From the NCBI GenBank assembly GCA_021163295.1, contig JAGGXD010000232.1:1-33502 (forward strand): a stretch of 33,502 nucleotides of DNA, given 5' to 3'. Below, piece after piece: positions 8,775-18,556 of this stretch. A program made the translations under genes and the position numbers. The DNA is from Bacteroidales bacterium. GTDB taxonomy: Bacteria > Bacteroidota > Bacteroidia > Bacteroidales > VadinHA17. The number at the start of each line of letters is the position of its first letter. Position 1 is the stretch's first letter. The notes under the pieces were generated by a model. It did no database searches. It was not told the DNA's origin and worked only from the letters and a program-made list of their open reading frames with translations.

Positions 8775-10496
8775 ATGAATATGTTTAAAAAATATTTTTC
8801 AGGACTTGTAATTATTCTGCTTGTAATGTATCCTGTTTATGGACAACCGGGTAATAAAGCTTCAGAAGCTGTAAAATACCTCGAAGAAAGGGGAGAGGTT
8901 GATTTTAAAATAATCAGCTATGATTCGCAATTAATCAATAAATTATCTGAAATACTCTCTGTTGTTAATGTCAATGGCAATGTTGTTACATGCAATGCTA
9001 ATGCGGATGAGTTTGTTAAATTCCTTGCACTTGGTAAAGAATATGTAGTAATCCATCCTGCCGGTTATTACTACAAACCGGGTGATAATAAAGGGGCTGT
9101 TGAGGATTGGCAAACCTATCCTACATATGAAGAATATGATTCATTAATGCATGTTTTTGTAACTAATTACCCCGATATCTGCAAAATTGACACAATAGGA
9201 TATAGCGTTGAGGACAGACTTTTATTGGGGATAAAAATTTCAGATAATGTTTCTGAACTTGAAAATGAACCTGAAGTATTTCTTACATCAACAATGCATG
9301 GTAATGAAACCGGTGGATATATCCTGATGCTCAGATTGATAGATTATCTGCTTGAAAATTATTCCAGCCAGACACGTGTTACTTCCCTCATTGACAGTCT
9401 TCAGATATGGATTAATCCCCTTGCAAACCCTGATGGCACATATACAGATGATAACCAAACTATTTCCGGCGCTACCCGCCGGAATGCGAATTCAGTAGAC
9501 CTGAACCGTAATTTTCCCGATCCGCAAGATGGTCCGCATCCGGATGGACATGAATACCAACCGGAAACAACTTCAATGATGGATTTTATGACAAAGCACA
9601 ATTTTGTAATATCGGTAAATTTCCACTCGGGATCTGAAGTTGTGAATTATCCCTGGGATACATGGTCCCGTCTGCATGCTGATGATTTATGGTTCAAATT
9701 TATTTCCCGCGAATATGCCGATACAGTTCATCAATATAGCTCCGGTTACATGACAGGTTTTAGTGATGGGATTACTAATGGTTATGCCTGGTATTCAATT
9801 AACGGGGGAAGACAGGATTATGTGACATATTTCCTCCATGGCAGAGAAGTAACAATCGAACTTGATTATTCATTCATAACTCCTGTAAATGACCTGGATA
9901 ATCTTTGGAATTATAACTACCGGTCGTTTTTAAATTATATATCCCAGGCTTTATATGGAATACATGGCGAAGTAACCGATTTTGTTACGGGGCAACCATT
10001 AAAAGCTGAAATCCGGATTGATGAACATGATCTGGATAGCTCACAGGTATTTTCCGATTCTCTTTCAGGAAAGTTCGTAAGGCTGATTAATGAAGGGAAA
10101 TATAATTTATGGATTACATCAGACGGGTATCAGGAAAAAAGAATTGACAGTGTAAGTGTGGAAAACTATCAAACAACTCATATCTCTATACAATTGGTGC
10201 CAATAGGGTACGGAATATCCGAAAAGTTAATTGATGAACAACAAATGATGAATCTTTATCCCGATCCGGTGTACGGAATACTGCATACCGAAATAAAACC
10301 TGAGAAGTCCGGATTATTTACCATTGAAATAATCAGTGTTGATGGAAAAACCTTAAAAACCATTGATGAAATTAATATTCCATATGGGGGAACTGTGGTA
10401 AACACTGATGTGAGCGAACTAAGCGGAGGTATCTATTTCATTCGTCTGAGAAATAACAACAAAGTTTGGGTTAGAAAGTTTATTAAATCAGAATAG
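8775..10496 (+). CDS. M14 zinc carboxypeptidase with C-terminal T9SS-type sorting domain
   Basis: STMHGNETGGY, NPDGT, RRNANSVDLNRNFPD, NFHSGSEVVNYPWD, E in TIELDYS; C-term LYPDPV...GGIYFIRLRNNNKVWVRKFIKSE. Start at 8775 (signal peptide) is preferred over track start 8679, which lies inside ychF. Confidence 0.9.
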   Translation: MNMFKKYFSGLVIILLVMYPVYGQPGNKASEAVKYLEERGEVDFKIISYDSQLINKLSEILSVVNVNGNVVTCNANADEFVKFLALGKEYVVIHPAGYYYKPGDNKGAVEDWQTYPTYEEYDSLMHVFVTNYPDICKIDTIGYSVEDRLLLGIKISDNVSELENEPEVFLTSTMHGNETGGYILMLRLIDYLLENYSSQTRVTSLIDSLQIWINPLANPDGTYTDDNQTISGATRRNANSVDLNRNFPDPQDGPHPDGHEYQPETTSMMDFMTKHNFVISVNFHSGSEVVNYPWDTWSRLHADDLWFKFISREYADTVHQYSSGYMTGFSDGITNGYAWYSINGGRQDYVTYFLHGREVTIELDYSFITPVNDLDNLWNYNYRSFLNYISQALYGIHGEVTDFVTGQPLKAEIRIDEHDLDSSQVFSDSLSGKFVRLINEGKYNLWITSDGYQEKRIDSVSVENYQTTHISIQLVPIGYGISEKLIDEQQMMNLYPDPVYGILHTEIKPEKSGLFTIEIISVDGKTLKTIDEINIPYGGTVVNTDVSELSGGIYFIRLRNNNKVWVRKFIKSE

Positions 10497-10517
10497 GGAA
10501 ACATTAAATTATAAACA

Positions 10518-12173
10518 ATGCAAAAAACCCGGAACATATCTTATCTTGTTTTATTATTTTTCATAACATTATTTAATGTTTCAGCTCAGTCAGGGCCGAA
10601 GATACCTTCCGGGAAACCAAAGCTAATAGTTGGAATTGTGATTGAGCAGATGCGGTATGAATACCTGCCGAGGTACTGGGATAAATTAAGTGAAAATGGA
10701 TTCAAAAAGTTGATTAACGGAGGTTCATTTTGTCGAAATGCACGATACAATTATCTGTTCACACAATCAGCTCCGGGACATTCAACTATCTCTACCGGTT
10801 CATATCCGTCTGAACATGGTATTGTTTCTAACGACTGGTACAACAGGTTACTGGATAAAAAGATCTCGGCTACTTCAGATGTGCGGATGTTACCTGTGGG
10901 TGGAAGTTTTGAAACCGGACAAAACTCACCTGTTAACTTGTTGCCTTCTACTTTTTCTGATGAACTAAAATTATTTAACAATTCCCATTCCAAAATAATC
11001 GGCATTGGTATGGATCCTGATGCTGCAATTTTATCAACAGGGCACATGGCTGATGCTGCCTATTGGTATGATGATAAGACCGGTTCCTGGATGAGCAGTA
11101 GTTTCTATTTAGACTCCTTGCCTGGTTGGGTTAATGAATTCAATAATAAATCTTTATCTGATATTTATCTTGAACAGACATGGAAGCCTCTTTTTCCCAT
11201 TGATGAATATATTGAAAGCCAGCCTGATACAAGCCGATATGAAAAAGGGATAAAAAATCAGAGAATTTTTCCATACGATCTGGATATACTAAGCAGGATA
11301 GACAGGAATAAACGAGATTATTCTGTTTTAAGATGTACCCCTTTTGGTGACACATACATTAATGATTTTGCAATTACAGCAATTCTGAAGGAAGATCTCG
11401 GGAAGGATGATATTACTGATATGATAAATATAAGTTTTTCGGTATTAGATTTTATTGGACATGCTTTTGGACCAAATTCAGTAGAAATGGAAGATGCTTT
11501 CCTTGTTTTGGACAGAGACCTTGCACATTTACTTGATTTCCTTGAAGATACTTTTGGAAAGGAAAATATCCTGGTTTATCTTACTGCTGCACATGGAGTG
11601 TCTGCTTCCCCGGAGTTATTAGAGAGTAAAGGTCTTGCTACAGACAAATTTGCTTCATTAAAAGCTATTTCACTTTTAAGAAGTTATTTAAATGTTACCT
11701 ATGGAGAAGGTGACTGGGTGCTTGGTTATTATGGACAGCAAATTTTCCTGAATCGCAATTTAATTGAAGATTCCCGGTTATCACTTGAGGATTTTCAGAC
11801 CAGGGTAGCAGGTTTTATTATCCAGTTTTCGGGTATTGCTAATACGGTTACATCCTCAACTTTGCAAACAACGCAATTCACGGGGGGAATTTATGAAAAG
11901 ATCCAGAATAGTTTTAATCAGGCAAGATCGGGAGATGTAATTATCAATCTGAAACCCGGATGGATTGAAGAGAATGGAAGTGTTGCCGAACATAACTCTG
12001 CCTGGTCGTACGATGTTCATGTACCACTTATCTGGTATGGGTGGAAGGTGCTTCGAAAAGAAATTTACCGTAGGGTGGATATTATAGAAATAGCACCTAC
12101 ATTATCCTATATGCTTAATATTTCTTTTCCAAATGCGAGTACTGCCGATCCGATACAGGAGGTGATGAGGTGA
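10518..12173 (+). CDS. Alkaline phosphatase superfamily protein (PafA-like)
   Basis: Signal peptide; FTQSAPGHSTISTGSYPSEHGIVSNDWYN; DFIGHAFGPNSVEMEDAFLVLDRDL; YDVHVPLIWYG. Confidence 0.87.
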   Translation: MQKTRNISYLVLLFFITLFNVSAQSGPKIPSGKPKLIVGIVIEQMRYEYLPRYWDKLSENGFKKLINGGSFCRNARYNYLFTQSAPGHSTISTGSYPSEHGIVSNDWYNRLLDKKISATSDVRMLPVGGSFETGQNSPVNLLPSTFSDELKLFNNSHSKIIGIGMDPDAAILSTGHMADAAYWYDDKTGSWMSSSFYLDSLPGWVNEFNNKSLSDIYLEQTWKPLFPIDEYIESQPDTSRYEKGIKNQRIFPYDLDILSRIDRNKRDYSVLRCTPFGDTYINDFAITAILKEDLGKDDITDMINISFSVLDFIGHAFGPNSVEMEDAFLVLDRDLAHLLDFLEDTFGKENILVYLTAAHGVSASPELLESKGLATDKFASLKAISLLRSYLNVTYGEGDWVLGYYGQQIFLNRNLIEDSRLSLEDFQTRVAGFIIQFSGIANTVTSSTLQTTQFTGGIYEKIQNSFNQARSGDVIINLKPGWIEENGSVAEHNSAWSYDVHVPLIWYGWKVLRKEIYRRVDIIEIAPTLSYMLNISFPNASTADPIQEVMR

Positions 12174-12184
12174 TGAGGTGATGA
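12161..12184. repeat. 8-bp tandem repeat (GGTGATGA)x3 spanning a stop codon
   Basis: Direct reading: ggtgatga ggtgatga ggtgatga; the stop TGA of the upstream CDS is at 12171-12173. Confidence 0.9.
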
Positions 12185-12217
12185 GGGAAGAATGAATAGT
12201 TGAAATAAATACTTACT

Positions 12218-13327
12218 ATGCGAAGGGTTCTGATTTTTTTCATACTAACTTCTGTTTATTTCTCAGTATCCGTGGGGCAGGACAGGCTTATGGGGAACGA
12301 AGAAATGATGTCCGGAATAAAGCACGGACTGGACTATATGTATAACTACGAATTTGAAAAAGCTGATTCCCTGTTCTTGATAATTGAAAATAAAAATCCT
12401 AACCATCCGGTTGGTCCATTTCTCGATGGGCTAAATATTTATTGGCAAAATGCACCTCTTAATCCTAACAATTCAGATGAAGTGAATATGTTTATCCAAA
12501 AGATGAAAGAAAGTTCCGTATTATCTGTTGAAGTAATGAAAAGCAAGGATGATTATATTGAAGGTAGTTTTTTCAGTCTGGTTGCACACGCCATGCAGAT
12601 GATGTATTATGCTGATAATGACCAGATTGGCAAAGTGATAAAACATATCCCTTACTCCTATAGGTGTGTAGTGAAAGCCTTTGAATTAAAAGATACTTTT
12701 GAGGAATATAAATTTTTTACGGGTCTTTATAGTTATTATATTGAAGCGTATCCTGAAGCTCATCCGGCTTATAAACCTTTATTGATTTTTCTTCACAAAG
12801 GTAGCCGGACCGAAGGGCTAAAGGAACTTAATTGGATAGCCGATAATTCAGTTTTCATGAAAGCCGAGGGGCTGTTCTTTTTACATCATATCTATTTGAG
12901 TTACGAATGCAATCCTCAAATGGCTTTGAATTATGCAGAACGACTGCATAAATTATACCCGGATAACACTTTTTATCTTGTTCACTTAATTTTGAATCTT
13001 TTTGTTATTAATGACTATGAAAAAGCGGCTGAATTAATTCCTGAACTTGAACAGCAAAAGAAATCGGATGATTTTGCACAAATGATGGAATTGATTTTTA
13101 ATGGGATGATAGAAGAATTCGTTAGCGAGAACTATGAAGTGTCTAAAGAATTATATATAAAAGGTATTGAGATGGCTATTATGTTCAAGCCACGTGTAGA
13201 TACCTATATTGCTATGGCATATGCAGGATTAAGCAGGATATATGAAAGAGAAGGAATGGTTAAACTGGCAAGAGAGAATAAGAAAATTGCATTTGAGAAA
13301 ACAGATTATCCATGTATTTTGGAATAA
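12218..13327 (+). CDS. Secreted TPR-like hypothetical protein
   Basis: Signal peptide; repeated helical motifs (FEKADSLFLIIENKNPNHPVGPFLDGLNIYW). Confidence 0.7.
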   Translation: MRRVLIFFILTSVYFSVSVGQDRLMGNEEMMSGIKHGLDYMYNYEFEKADSLFLIIENKNPNHPVGPFLDGLNIYWQNAPLNPNNSDEVNMFIQKMKESSVLSVEVMKSKDDYIEGSFFSLVAHAMQMMYYADNDQIGKVIKHIPYSYRCVVKAFELKDTFEEYKFFTGLYSYYIEAYPEAHPAYKPLLIFLHKGSRTEGLKELNWIADNSVFMKAEGLFFLHHIYLSYECNPQMALNYAERLHKLYPDNTFYLVHLILNLFVINDYEKAAELIPELEQQKKSDDFAQMMELIFNGMIEEFVSENYEVSKELYIKGIEMAIMFKPRVDTYIAMAYAGLSRIYEREGMVKLARENKKIAFEKTDYPCILE

Positions 13328-13387
13328 ATTTTGTTTATAACAATTAAGCTTGTTTTATAGATTATTAGGTATAAAATATCTTTTTTA

Positions 13388-13395
13388 TATATTTG
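13388..13395 (+). promoter_or_regulatory. Candidate -7 element TATATTTG
   Basis: TAnnTTTG match 39 bp upstream of the TPR ORF start; no convincing -33 element seen. Confidence 0.35.
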
Positions 13396-13434
13396 CATTT
13401 CTAAATATGAATATGTTTAATAAAATTATTTGTT

Positions 13435-14406
13435 ATGATGAAGTTTAAGCAGCTATTTTTGATTATTATGTCAGCTTTTATTTTGGTACCGTTTACTGGA
13501 GTTTCGCAGACAAACAACGATGCAATTTCGGCCTATAATGAAGGGGCTCAGTTAATAAAATCTGATCCCGCGGGTGCAATTGAAGCATTTAACAAATGCA
13601 TCAAATTATGTGATGCTGTAGGTGATGAAGCTGAGGAAACACGTGTTCTTGCTGAAACCCAATTGCCCGGATTGTATTATAAAATTGCAATGGGATCGTA
13701 TAAGCAGAAAAAAATTGAAGAGGCTATTGAAAGGTTTAAAGAAACCGAAGAGGTAGCAGGAAAATATAATAATAGTAATATTCAGGCAAAAGCAAATAAA
13801 ATTGTTCCACAACTTTATATGGTCCTGGGGAATTCATTAATGAAACAAAATCCGCAGGAAGCATTAAATAATCTGGATAAAGCTGTTGAATTGAATCCTA
13901 GCCTGGCCAAAGCACATTTATCCAAAGGATTAGTTTACAAAGGTCTTGGTGATGAGGTAAATATGAAAGCTTCTCTTTCAAAAACAATTGAGGTTGGGTT
14001 TGCCAGTAACGATATTAAAACAGCAAATACGGCTGAGCAGGTGCTCAGAACTTATTATTTTAATAAAGCTGTTAAATCTCTCCAGGCCGGGAATCTGACT
14101 GAGGCTGAAGCTGGGTTTAAAAGTTCTGTTGAATATGGATCAGAAAATCCAACGGTATATTTTCAGTTGGGGAAAATTTATAATTCTAAGAAGGAATACG
14201 ATTTGGCTGTTAAAACACTTAAGAGAGCTGAAGGATTTGAAAAGGGTGGAGATGTTGAGAAAGCAGGGATATTTTACGAGATGGGGAATGCTTATGTTGG
14301 TTTGGGAAATACCAGTGAAGCATGTATTGCCTTTAGAAAAGCATTGTTTGGTGACTATGCTGAGGGTGCTAAATACCAAATTGAAGAGGTACTTAAGTGT
14401 AAATAA
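13435..14406 (+). CDS. Tetratricopeptide repeat protein
   Basis: Signal peptide; TPR units such as NPQEALNNLDKAVELNPSLAKAHLSKGLVYKGLGD. Confidence 0.85.
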   Translation: MMKFKQLFLIIMSAFILVPFTGVSQTNNDAISAYNEGAQLIKSDPAGAIEAFNKCIKLCDAVGDEAEETRVLAETQLPGLYYKIAMGSYKQKKIEEAIERFKETEEVAGKYNNSNIQAKANKIVPQLYMVLGNSLMKQNPQEALNNLDKAVELNPSLAKAHLSKGLVYKGLGDEVNMKASLSKTIEVGFASNDIKTANTAEQVLRTYYFNKAVKSLQAGNLTEAEAGFKSSVEYGSENPTVYFQLGKIYNSKKEYDLAVKTLKRAEGFEKGGDVEKAGIFYEMGNAYVGLGNTSEACIAFRKALFGDYAEGAKYQIEEVLKCK

Positions 14407-14407
14407 G

Positions 14408-15145
14408 TTATAAACCCCAATTCTTTGTGATATAACTTATCTTTTTCAGGAAGGAAGTATCTTTCTCAATTGCATTTCCAATAACAATAATATCAGCACC
14501 AGCATTTAGGATATTTTTGGCATCTTCAGGATTTCTGATACCACCGCCAACAACAAGAGGTACTTTAATATTCTTTTTTACCCGGGTGATCATTTCTGTT
14601 TTTACAGGATGTTGTGCACCACTGCCGGCTTCAAGATAAATTAGCTTTAAACCAAGCATTTCACCGGCAATAGCTGTGGCTGATGCAATATCCGGTTTAT
14701 CAGCCGGAACAGGATTTGTATTGCTAATATATTCAACCGAAGTGGATTTTCCATTCTCAACAAGGATGTACCCTGTAGAAATTACTTCCATCCCTGAACT
14801 TTTTATCATTGGAGCAGATGCAACATGATTACCTATGAGCAGATCAGGATTTCGACCAGAGATAAGAGATAAAAATAATATCCCATCAGCATTATTGCTG
14901 ATTTGAAGCAAGTTGCCTGGAAAAAGCAAAACAGGTATTTCTGTATTCTCTTTTATTTTCTGAACAAATGGGGCGATAGGATTAGTTACAAGGCTACCAC
15001 CAACAAGAATTAAATCTGTTTCTGATGTACCGGCTTCTATTAAGGTGTGCCTTAGCGACTGGTCATTATACTCATCAGGATCAAGAAGAAGAGCAAATAC
15101 TTTTTTCCCGTTTAAAACCTGCTTAACTATCCAATCGTAGATCAT
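14408..15145 (-). CDS. Geranylgeranylglyceryl phosphate synthase family (PcrB/GGGPS-like)
   Basis: ALLLDPDEY, LVGGSLVT, VLLFPGN, LIYLEAGSGA, VPLVVGGGIRNPEDAKNILNAGADIIVIGNAIE. Confidence 0.92.
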   Translation of the reverse strand: MIYDWIVKQVLNGKKVFALLLDPDEYNDQSLRHTLIEAGTSETDLILVGGSLVTNPIAPFVQKIKENTEIPVLLFPGNLLQISNNADGILFLSLISGRNPDLLIGNHVASAPMIKSSGMEVISTGYILVENGKSTSVEYISNTNPVPADKPDIASATAIAGEMLGLKLIYLEAGSGAQHPVKTEMITRVKKNIKVPLVVGGGIRNPEDAKNILNAGADIIVIGNAIEKDTSFLKKISYITKNWGL

Positions 15146-15148
15146 AAA

Positions 15149-15784
15149 TTAAACTTTACTCGTATAAACGATAACATAATTATCATATTTAAAATAGTTC
15201 AAATCAAATTCTTCGTTAATCATATCACTGTTAACTTTTCCTTTAATAACACCTTTATTATTTACAGGAAATGGTTTAATGAATAAATTTAGTTTGAAAT
15301 TAATATCTTTTTTGTCACATATTTTGTACAGTGCTTCTTTGGCACACCAGTGAACATAGAGATGATATCTTTCAATAAGATCATTCTTATTGATTGATTC
15401 ACTATCGTTAATGAACTTATGAGCAACCTTCCTGATCCTGTGGGACATAAATTCAAGGTCAATTCCAACTCTTTTTGTTTTGTTCAAGAGGATGGAGGTG
15501 ATTTTTTTCGAATGAGAAATACTAATATTTTGGGATCCATCTTCAATGTAAGGCTTTTGATTACCATTATATATGATTTTTGCATCAGGGTTAATCATTT
15601 TTGCTAATAGTGCACGTACACTCAGGAATTCAAGTTTTCGTGCATGACTAAGGAACCCGTCAAAACGTTCAAGTTCAGTAGCGGAAAGTTTAACCTGACT
15701 AAGAAGTACATTAATATCTTCAGTTATCTCCCACATCCCAAGCAGACTTCCATCTTTCAGTTTTTTTTTCAGGATTATTCCCAT
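15149..15784 (-). CDS. 4'-phosphopantetheinyl transferase superfamily protein
   Basis: ISISHSKKITSILL, VGIDLEFM, WCAKEALYKI. Confidence 0.87.
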   Translation of the reverse strand: MGIILKKKLKDGSLLGMWEITEDINVLLSQVKLSATELERFDGFLSHARKLEFLSVRALLAKMINPDAKIIYNGNQKPYIEDGSQNISISHSKKITSILLNKTKRVGIDLEFMSHRIRKVAHKFINDSESINKNDLIERYHLYVHWCAKEALYKICDKKDINFKLNLFIKPFPVNNKGVIKGKVNSDMINEEFDLNYFKYDNYVIVYTSKV

Positions 15785-15847
15785 GATAAAATATCCATTT
15801 TTCTCAGATATACCGGCAAGTTAAAAAAATATCACCAAATCCGTAAT

Positions 15848-16450
15848 CTATTCTTTCCAGTTCATAGTTTCTATCAGGTGTATAATATCATCTTTGATAA
15901 AGGCTATTACAGGAGCAAGAGAATCTTCCGCAGGCTCAACCATGAAATACAAAGCGCCTCTTAAATAATGATTTGTGCTGTCGGTTAACCAGAACTGGGT
16001 AGATGAAGCAGCATCACCATGAATATCGTACAATATGCCAAAAACTTTTTTTTCAGGATTTTGAAACATCTCTTCGTTTATAGCATCAGCTTTAATGGTG
16101 TGTTTATAAGCTAATGCATGAGCATCTTCAATCATCTCATCAAGGTTATTATAAATTTTTTTATAGCTAATATGGATATTAGCATTATATGCCGGGTAAA
16201 ATATGTTTATCCAGCATGGTTCAGTATTAAAATCGGTGTCAGCTTCTATCCTGGAATAAACAGGGTACTCAAAACAATAAGGGCATACTGAATCAAAAAG
16301 CTGATATTTTTTTTGAGGCAGGTCGATCCTGAAATATCCCCGTGGTTTAGGGAAAGTCTGTTTTTTACATGCTGTTCCGCCAAACATACTCCCCAATATT
16401 AACAAAGTTAACAGGAATAGTATAGTTGATATGCTATTGTTTTTTTTCAT
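15848..16450 (-). CDS. gldD: Gliding motility lipoprotein GldD
   Basis: Lipoprotein signal (FGGTACKK), PKPRGYFRIDLPQKKYQLFDSVCPYCFEYPVYS; adjacent to gldE. Start at MKKNNSIS (16450) preferred. Confidence 0.88.
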   Translation of the reverse strand: MKKNNSISTILFLLTLLILGSMFGGTACKKQTFPKPRGYFRIDLPQKKYQLFDSVCPYCFEYPVYSRIEADTDFNTEPCWINIFYPAYNANIHISYKKIYNNLDEMIEDAHALAYKHTIKADAINEEMFQNPEKKVFGILYDIHGDAASSTQFWLTDSTNHYLRGALYFMVEPAEDSLAPVIAFIKDDIIHLIETMNWKE

Positions 16451-17786
16451 TTTTCGTCTTTGAGAAACCTTCAACCCTTACCTCTACTTCCTTAATGCGA
16501 CGGTTATCAACAGATGTAATATTGAATACAAAATTGGTGTACCTGATAACATCATCCTTCATAGGAATTTCCCCTTTTATTTCAAGAATAAGTCCGGCAA
16601 GTGTATCAGCTTCGCCTTTTACTTTATCGAAAACATTAATTTCTGATCCGGTAATCTTATAAAAATCATTAAGTTGTGTTTTCCCTTTAAAAAGAAAAAT
16701 ATTTTCACCAAGTTTTTTATAAGTTATCTCCTCCTCGTCATATTCATCTGTAATTTCACCAACGATTTCTTCCAGGATATCTTCAAGTGTTATTAATCCA
16801 TATGTTCCTCCGTATTCATCCAGAACAATTGCCATATGGATCTTTTTTGTCTGGAATTCTTCAAGAAGATCATCAATTTTTTTTGTTTCCGGTATAAAAT
16901 AGGGTGGACGAATAAGAGATTGCCACCTGAAAGTATTTGGTTTATGCATATGGGGCAGCAGGTCTTTTATGTACAACATTCCTTTTATGTTGTCGAGCGA
17001 TTCAATATAAACAGGTATCCTTGAATATCCTGAAGAGATAATTTCTGGCAGAACCCTGGTGAATTTTGTATCAATATTAATTGCAAAAATATCCATTCTT
17101 GCTTTCATTATTTCTTTTGCATCAATATTACCAAATCGGACAATGCTCTTGAGAATTTCTTTATCTTCAGTTATTTCGGTTGACGGAAGATCAAGAACTT
17201 CAGACAGATCATCCATAGAAATATCTTCCTTTAAACGAGAAAATTTTTTCTGAATAATAGATGTTGATGATATTAGAACCAGACTGATTGGTTTAAAAAT
17301 TTTATCAAGAATTGTGAGAGGCATAGCCATTACCCTGGCAAATTTAATTGCAAATTGTGTTGCATAAATTTTGGGCAGAATTTCTCCAAATAACAAGAGC
17401 AGAAACGTGATAATTACAACCTGTAAAACAAACCCAATTACCCTGGCTTCAGATAAATCCACTATTCTGTTAATAATATAATTTGATATGATAACAATTC
17501 CGACATTAACAAAATTATTAGATATGAGAATAGATCCAAGCAACCTTTCGGGCATGTCAATTAATTTCAGAATGCGGTTAGTTTTCTTGCTTTTTTCCTG
17601 TTTGAGTTTGTCTATATCTGAAGGTGAAAGTGAAAAATATGCCACTTCCGACCCGGAGATAAGTGCTGAACATATAAGAAGCAGGATCAGTACTGTTAAC
17701 CAGATAAAAAAAATGGGGTTAAAAGGATGGAAAGTGATATTGCTGCTTATTAGTTGCAACCACAAGTTAGGATCATCTGTTTCCAA
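16434..17786 (-). CDS. gldE: Gliding-associated protein GldE (CNNM/CBS/CorC_HlyC)
   Basis: N-terminal DUF21/CNNM membrane domain, CBS region (MVLDEYGGTYGLITLEDILEEIVGEI), C-terminal CorC_HlyC. Confidence 0.92.
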   Translation of the reverse strand: METDDPNLWLQLISSNITFHPFNPIFFIWLTVLILLLICSALISGSEVAYFSLSPSDIDKLKQEKSKKTNRILKLIDMPERLLGSILISNNFVNVGIVIISNYIINRIVDLSEARVIGFVLQVVIITFLLLLFGEILPKIYATQFAIKFARVMAMPLTILDKIFKPISLVLISSTSIIQKKFSRLKEDISMDDLSEVLDLPSTEITEDKEILKSIVRFGNIDAKEIMKARMDIFAINIDTKFTRVLPEIISSGYSRIPVYIESLDNIKGMLYIKDLLPHMHKPNTFRWQSLIRPPYFIPETKKIDDLLEEFQTKKIHMAIVLDEYGGTYGLITLEDILEEIVGEITDEYDEEEITYKKLGENIFLFKGKTQLNDFYKITGSEINVFDKVKGEADTLAGLILEIKGEIPMKDDVIRYTNFVFNITSVDNRRIKEVEVRVEGFSKTKNEKKQ

Positions 17787-17822
17787 ACTAAATGAATATA
17801 TGTGAATAAATTATTTGCTTTA

Positions 17823-18308
17823 CTAAAATGGGAGATCGTCATTCTCTTCAGTGGTTGAAATATCCTGGTTATCAAAATTACCAGTGGCCTTGTCCATATT
17901 AGATGTTGTAACACCCTTAATGTCAGATTTTGCAACCGGAACGTCTTCTTCAGAAGGAGGAGGAATACTACTTCTGTCACCTTTGCGACCAAGCATTTGC
18001 ATATTGTCTCCAATAATTTCTGTCATATAACGTTTATTTCCATCCTTGTCATCATACGACCGTGTTCTGATTTTTCCTTCTATGTAAAGCTGAGACCCCT
18101 TGTTAACATATTTTTCAACTACTTCGGCTAACCCTCTCCACATAACAATATTGTGCCATTCAGTGTTTGTAACTTTTTCGCCTTGTTTGTTTTTATATGT
18201 TTCGCTTGTTGCAAAAGGAAAGTTGGCAACAGCTACACCGCTGTCAAGATATCTTACTTCAGGATCTTTTCCAACATTGCCTACCAGAATTACTTTGTTT
18301 ATTGACAT
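17823..18308 (-). CDS. ssb: Single-stranded DNA-binding protein
   Basis: MSINKVILVGNVGKDPEVRYLDSG, TEWHNIVMWRGLAE, acidic C-terminal tip NDDLPF. Confidence 0.96.
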   Translation of the reverse strand: MSINKVILVGNVGKDPEVRYLDSGVAVANFPFATSETYKNKQGEKVTNTEWHNIVMWRGLAEVVEKYVNKGSQLYIEGKIRTRSYDDKDGNKRYMTEIIGDNMQMLGRKGDRSSIPPPSEEDVPVAKSDIKGVTTSNMDKATGNFDNQDISTTEENDDLPF

Positions 18309-18314
18309 AATAAT

Positions 18315-18360
18315 AAATGATTAAATACGTAAATGATTAAATGCATAAATGATTAAAATG
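18315..18360. repeat. 8/16-bp tandem repeat (AAATGATT-AAATRCRT)
   Basis: aaatgatt aaatacgt aaatgatt aaatgcat aaatgatt directly upstream of the ssb start codon. Confidence 0.9.
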
Positions 18361-18495
18361 TATATTCTATCTTTCTTTGCTAGCCGACTACCAATTTTCA
18401 ATTGTGGACTGCCGATAGCAGACTGAATATTTCCTTTTAATTACAAAAATAGTAAAAAAAATAGTTAAGTATTTCGTTTATTGTTGGAAATCTTT

Positions 18496-18503
18496 TATAT
18501 TTG
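18496..18503 (+). promoter_or_regulatory. Candidate -7 element TATATTTG of the HU gene
   Basis: TAnnTTTG match 53 bp upstream of the HU ATG. Confidence 0.45.
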
Positions 18504-18556
18504 CACACTTGATATCGAAACCGATGTAAAATATTGATAACTAAAGATTTTAAAAA

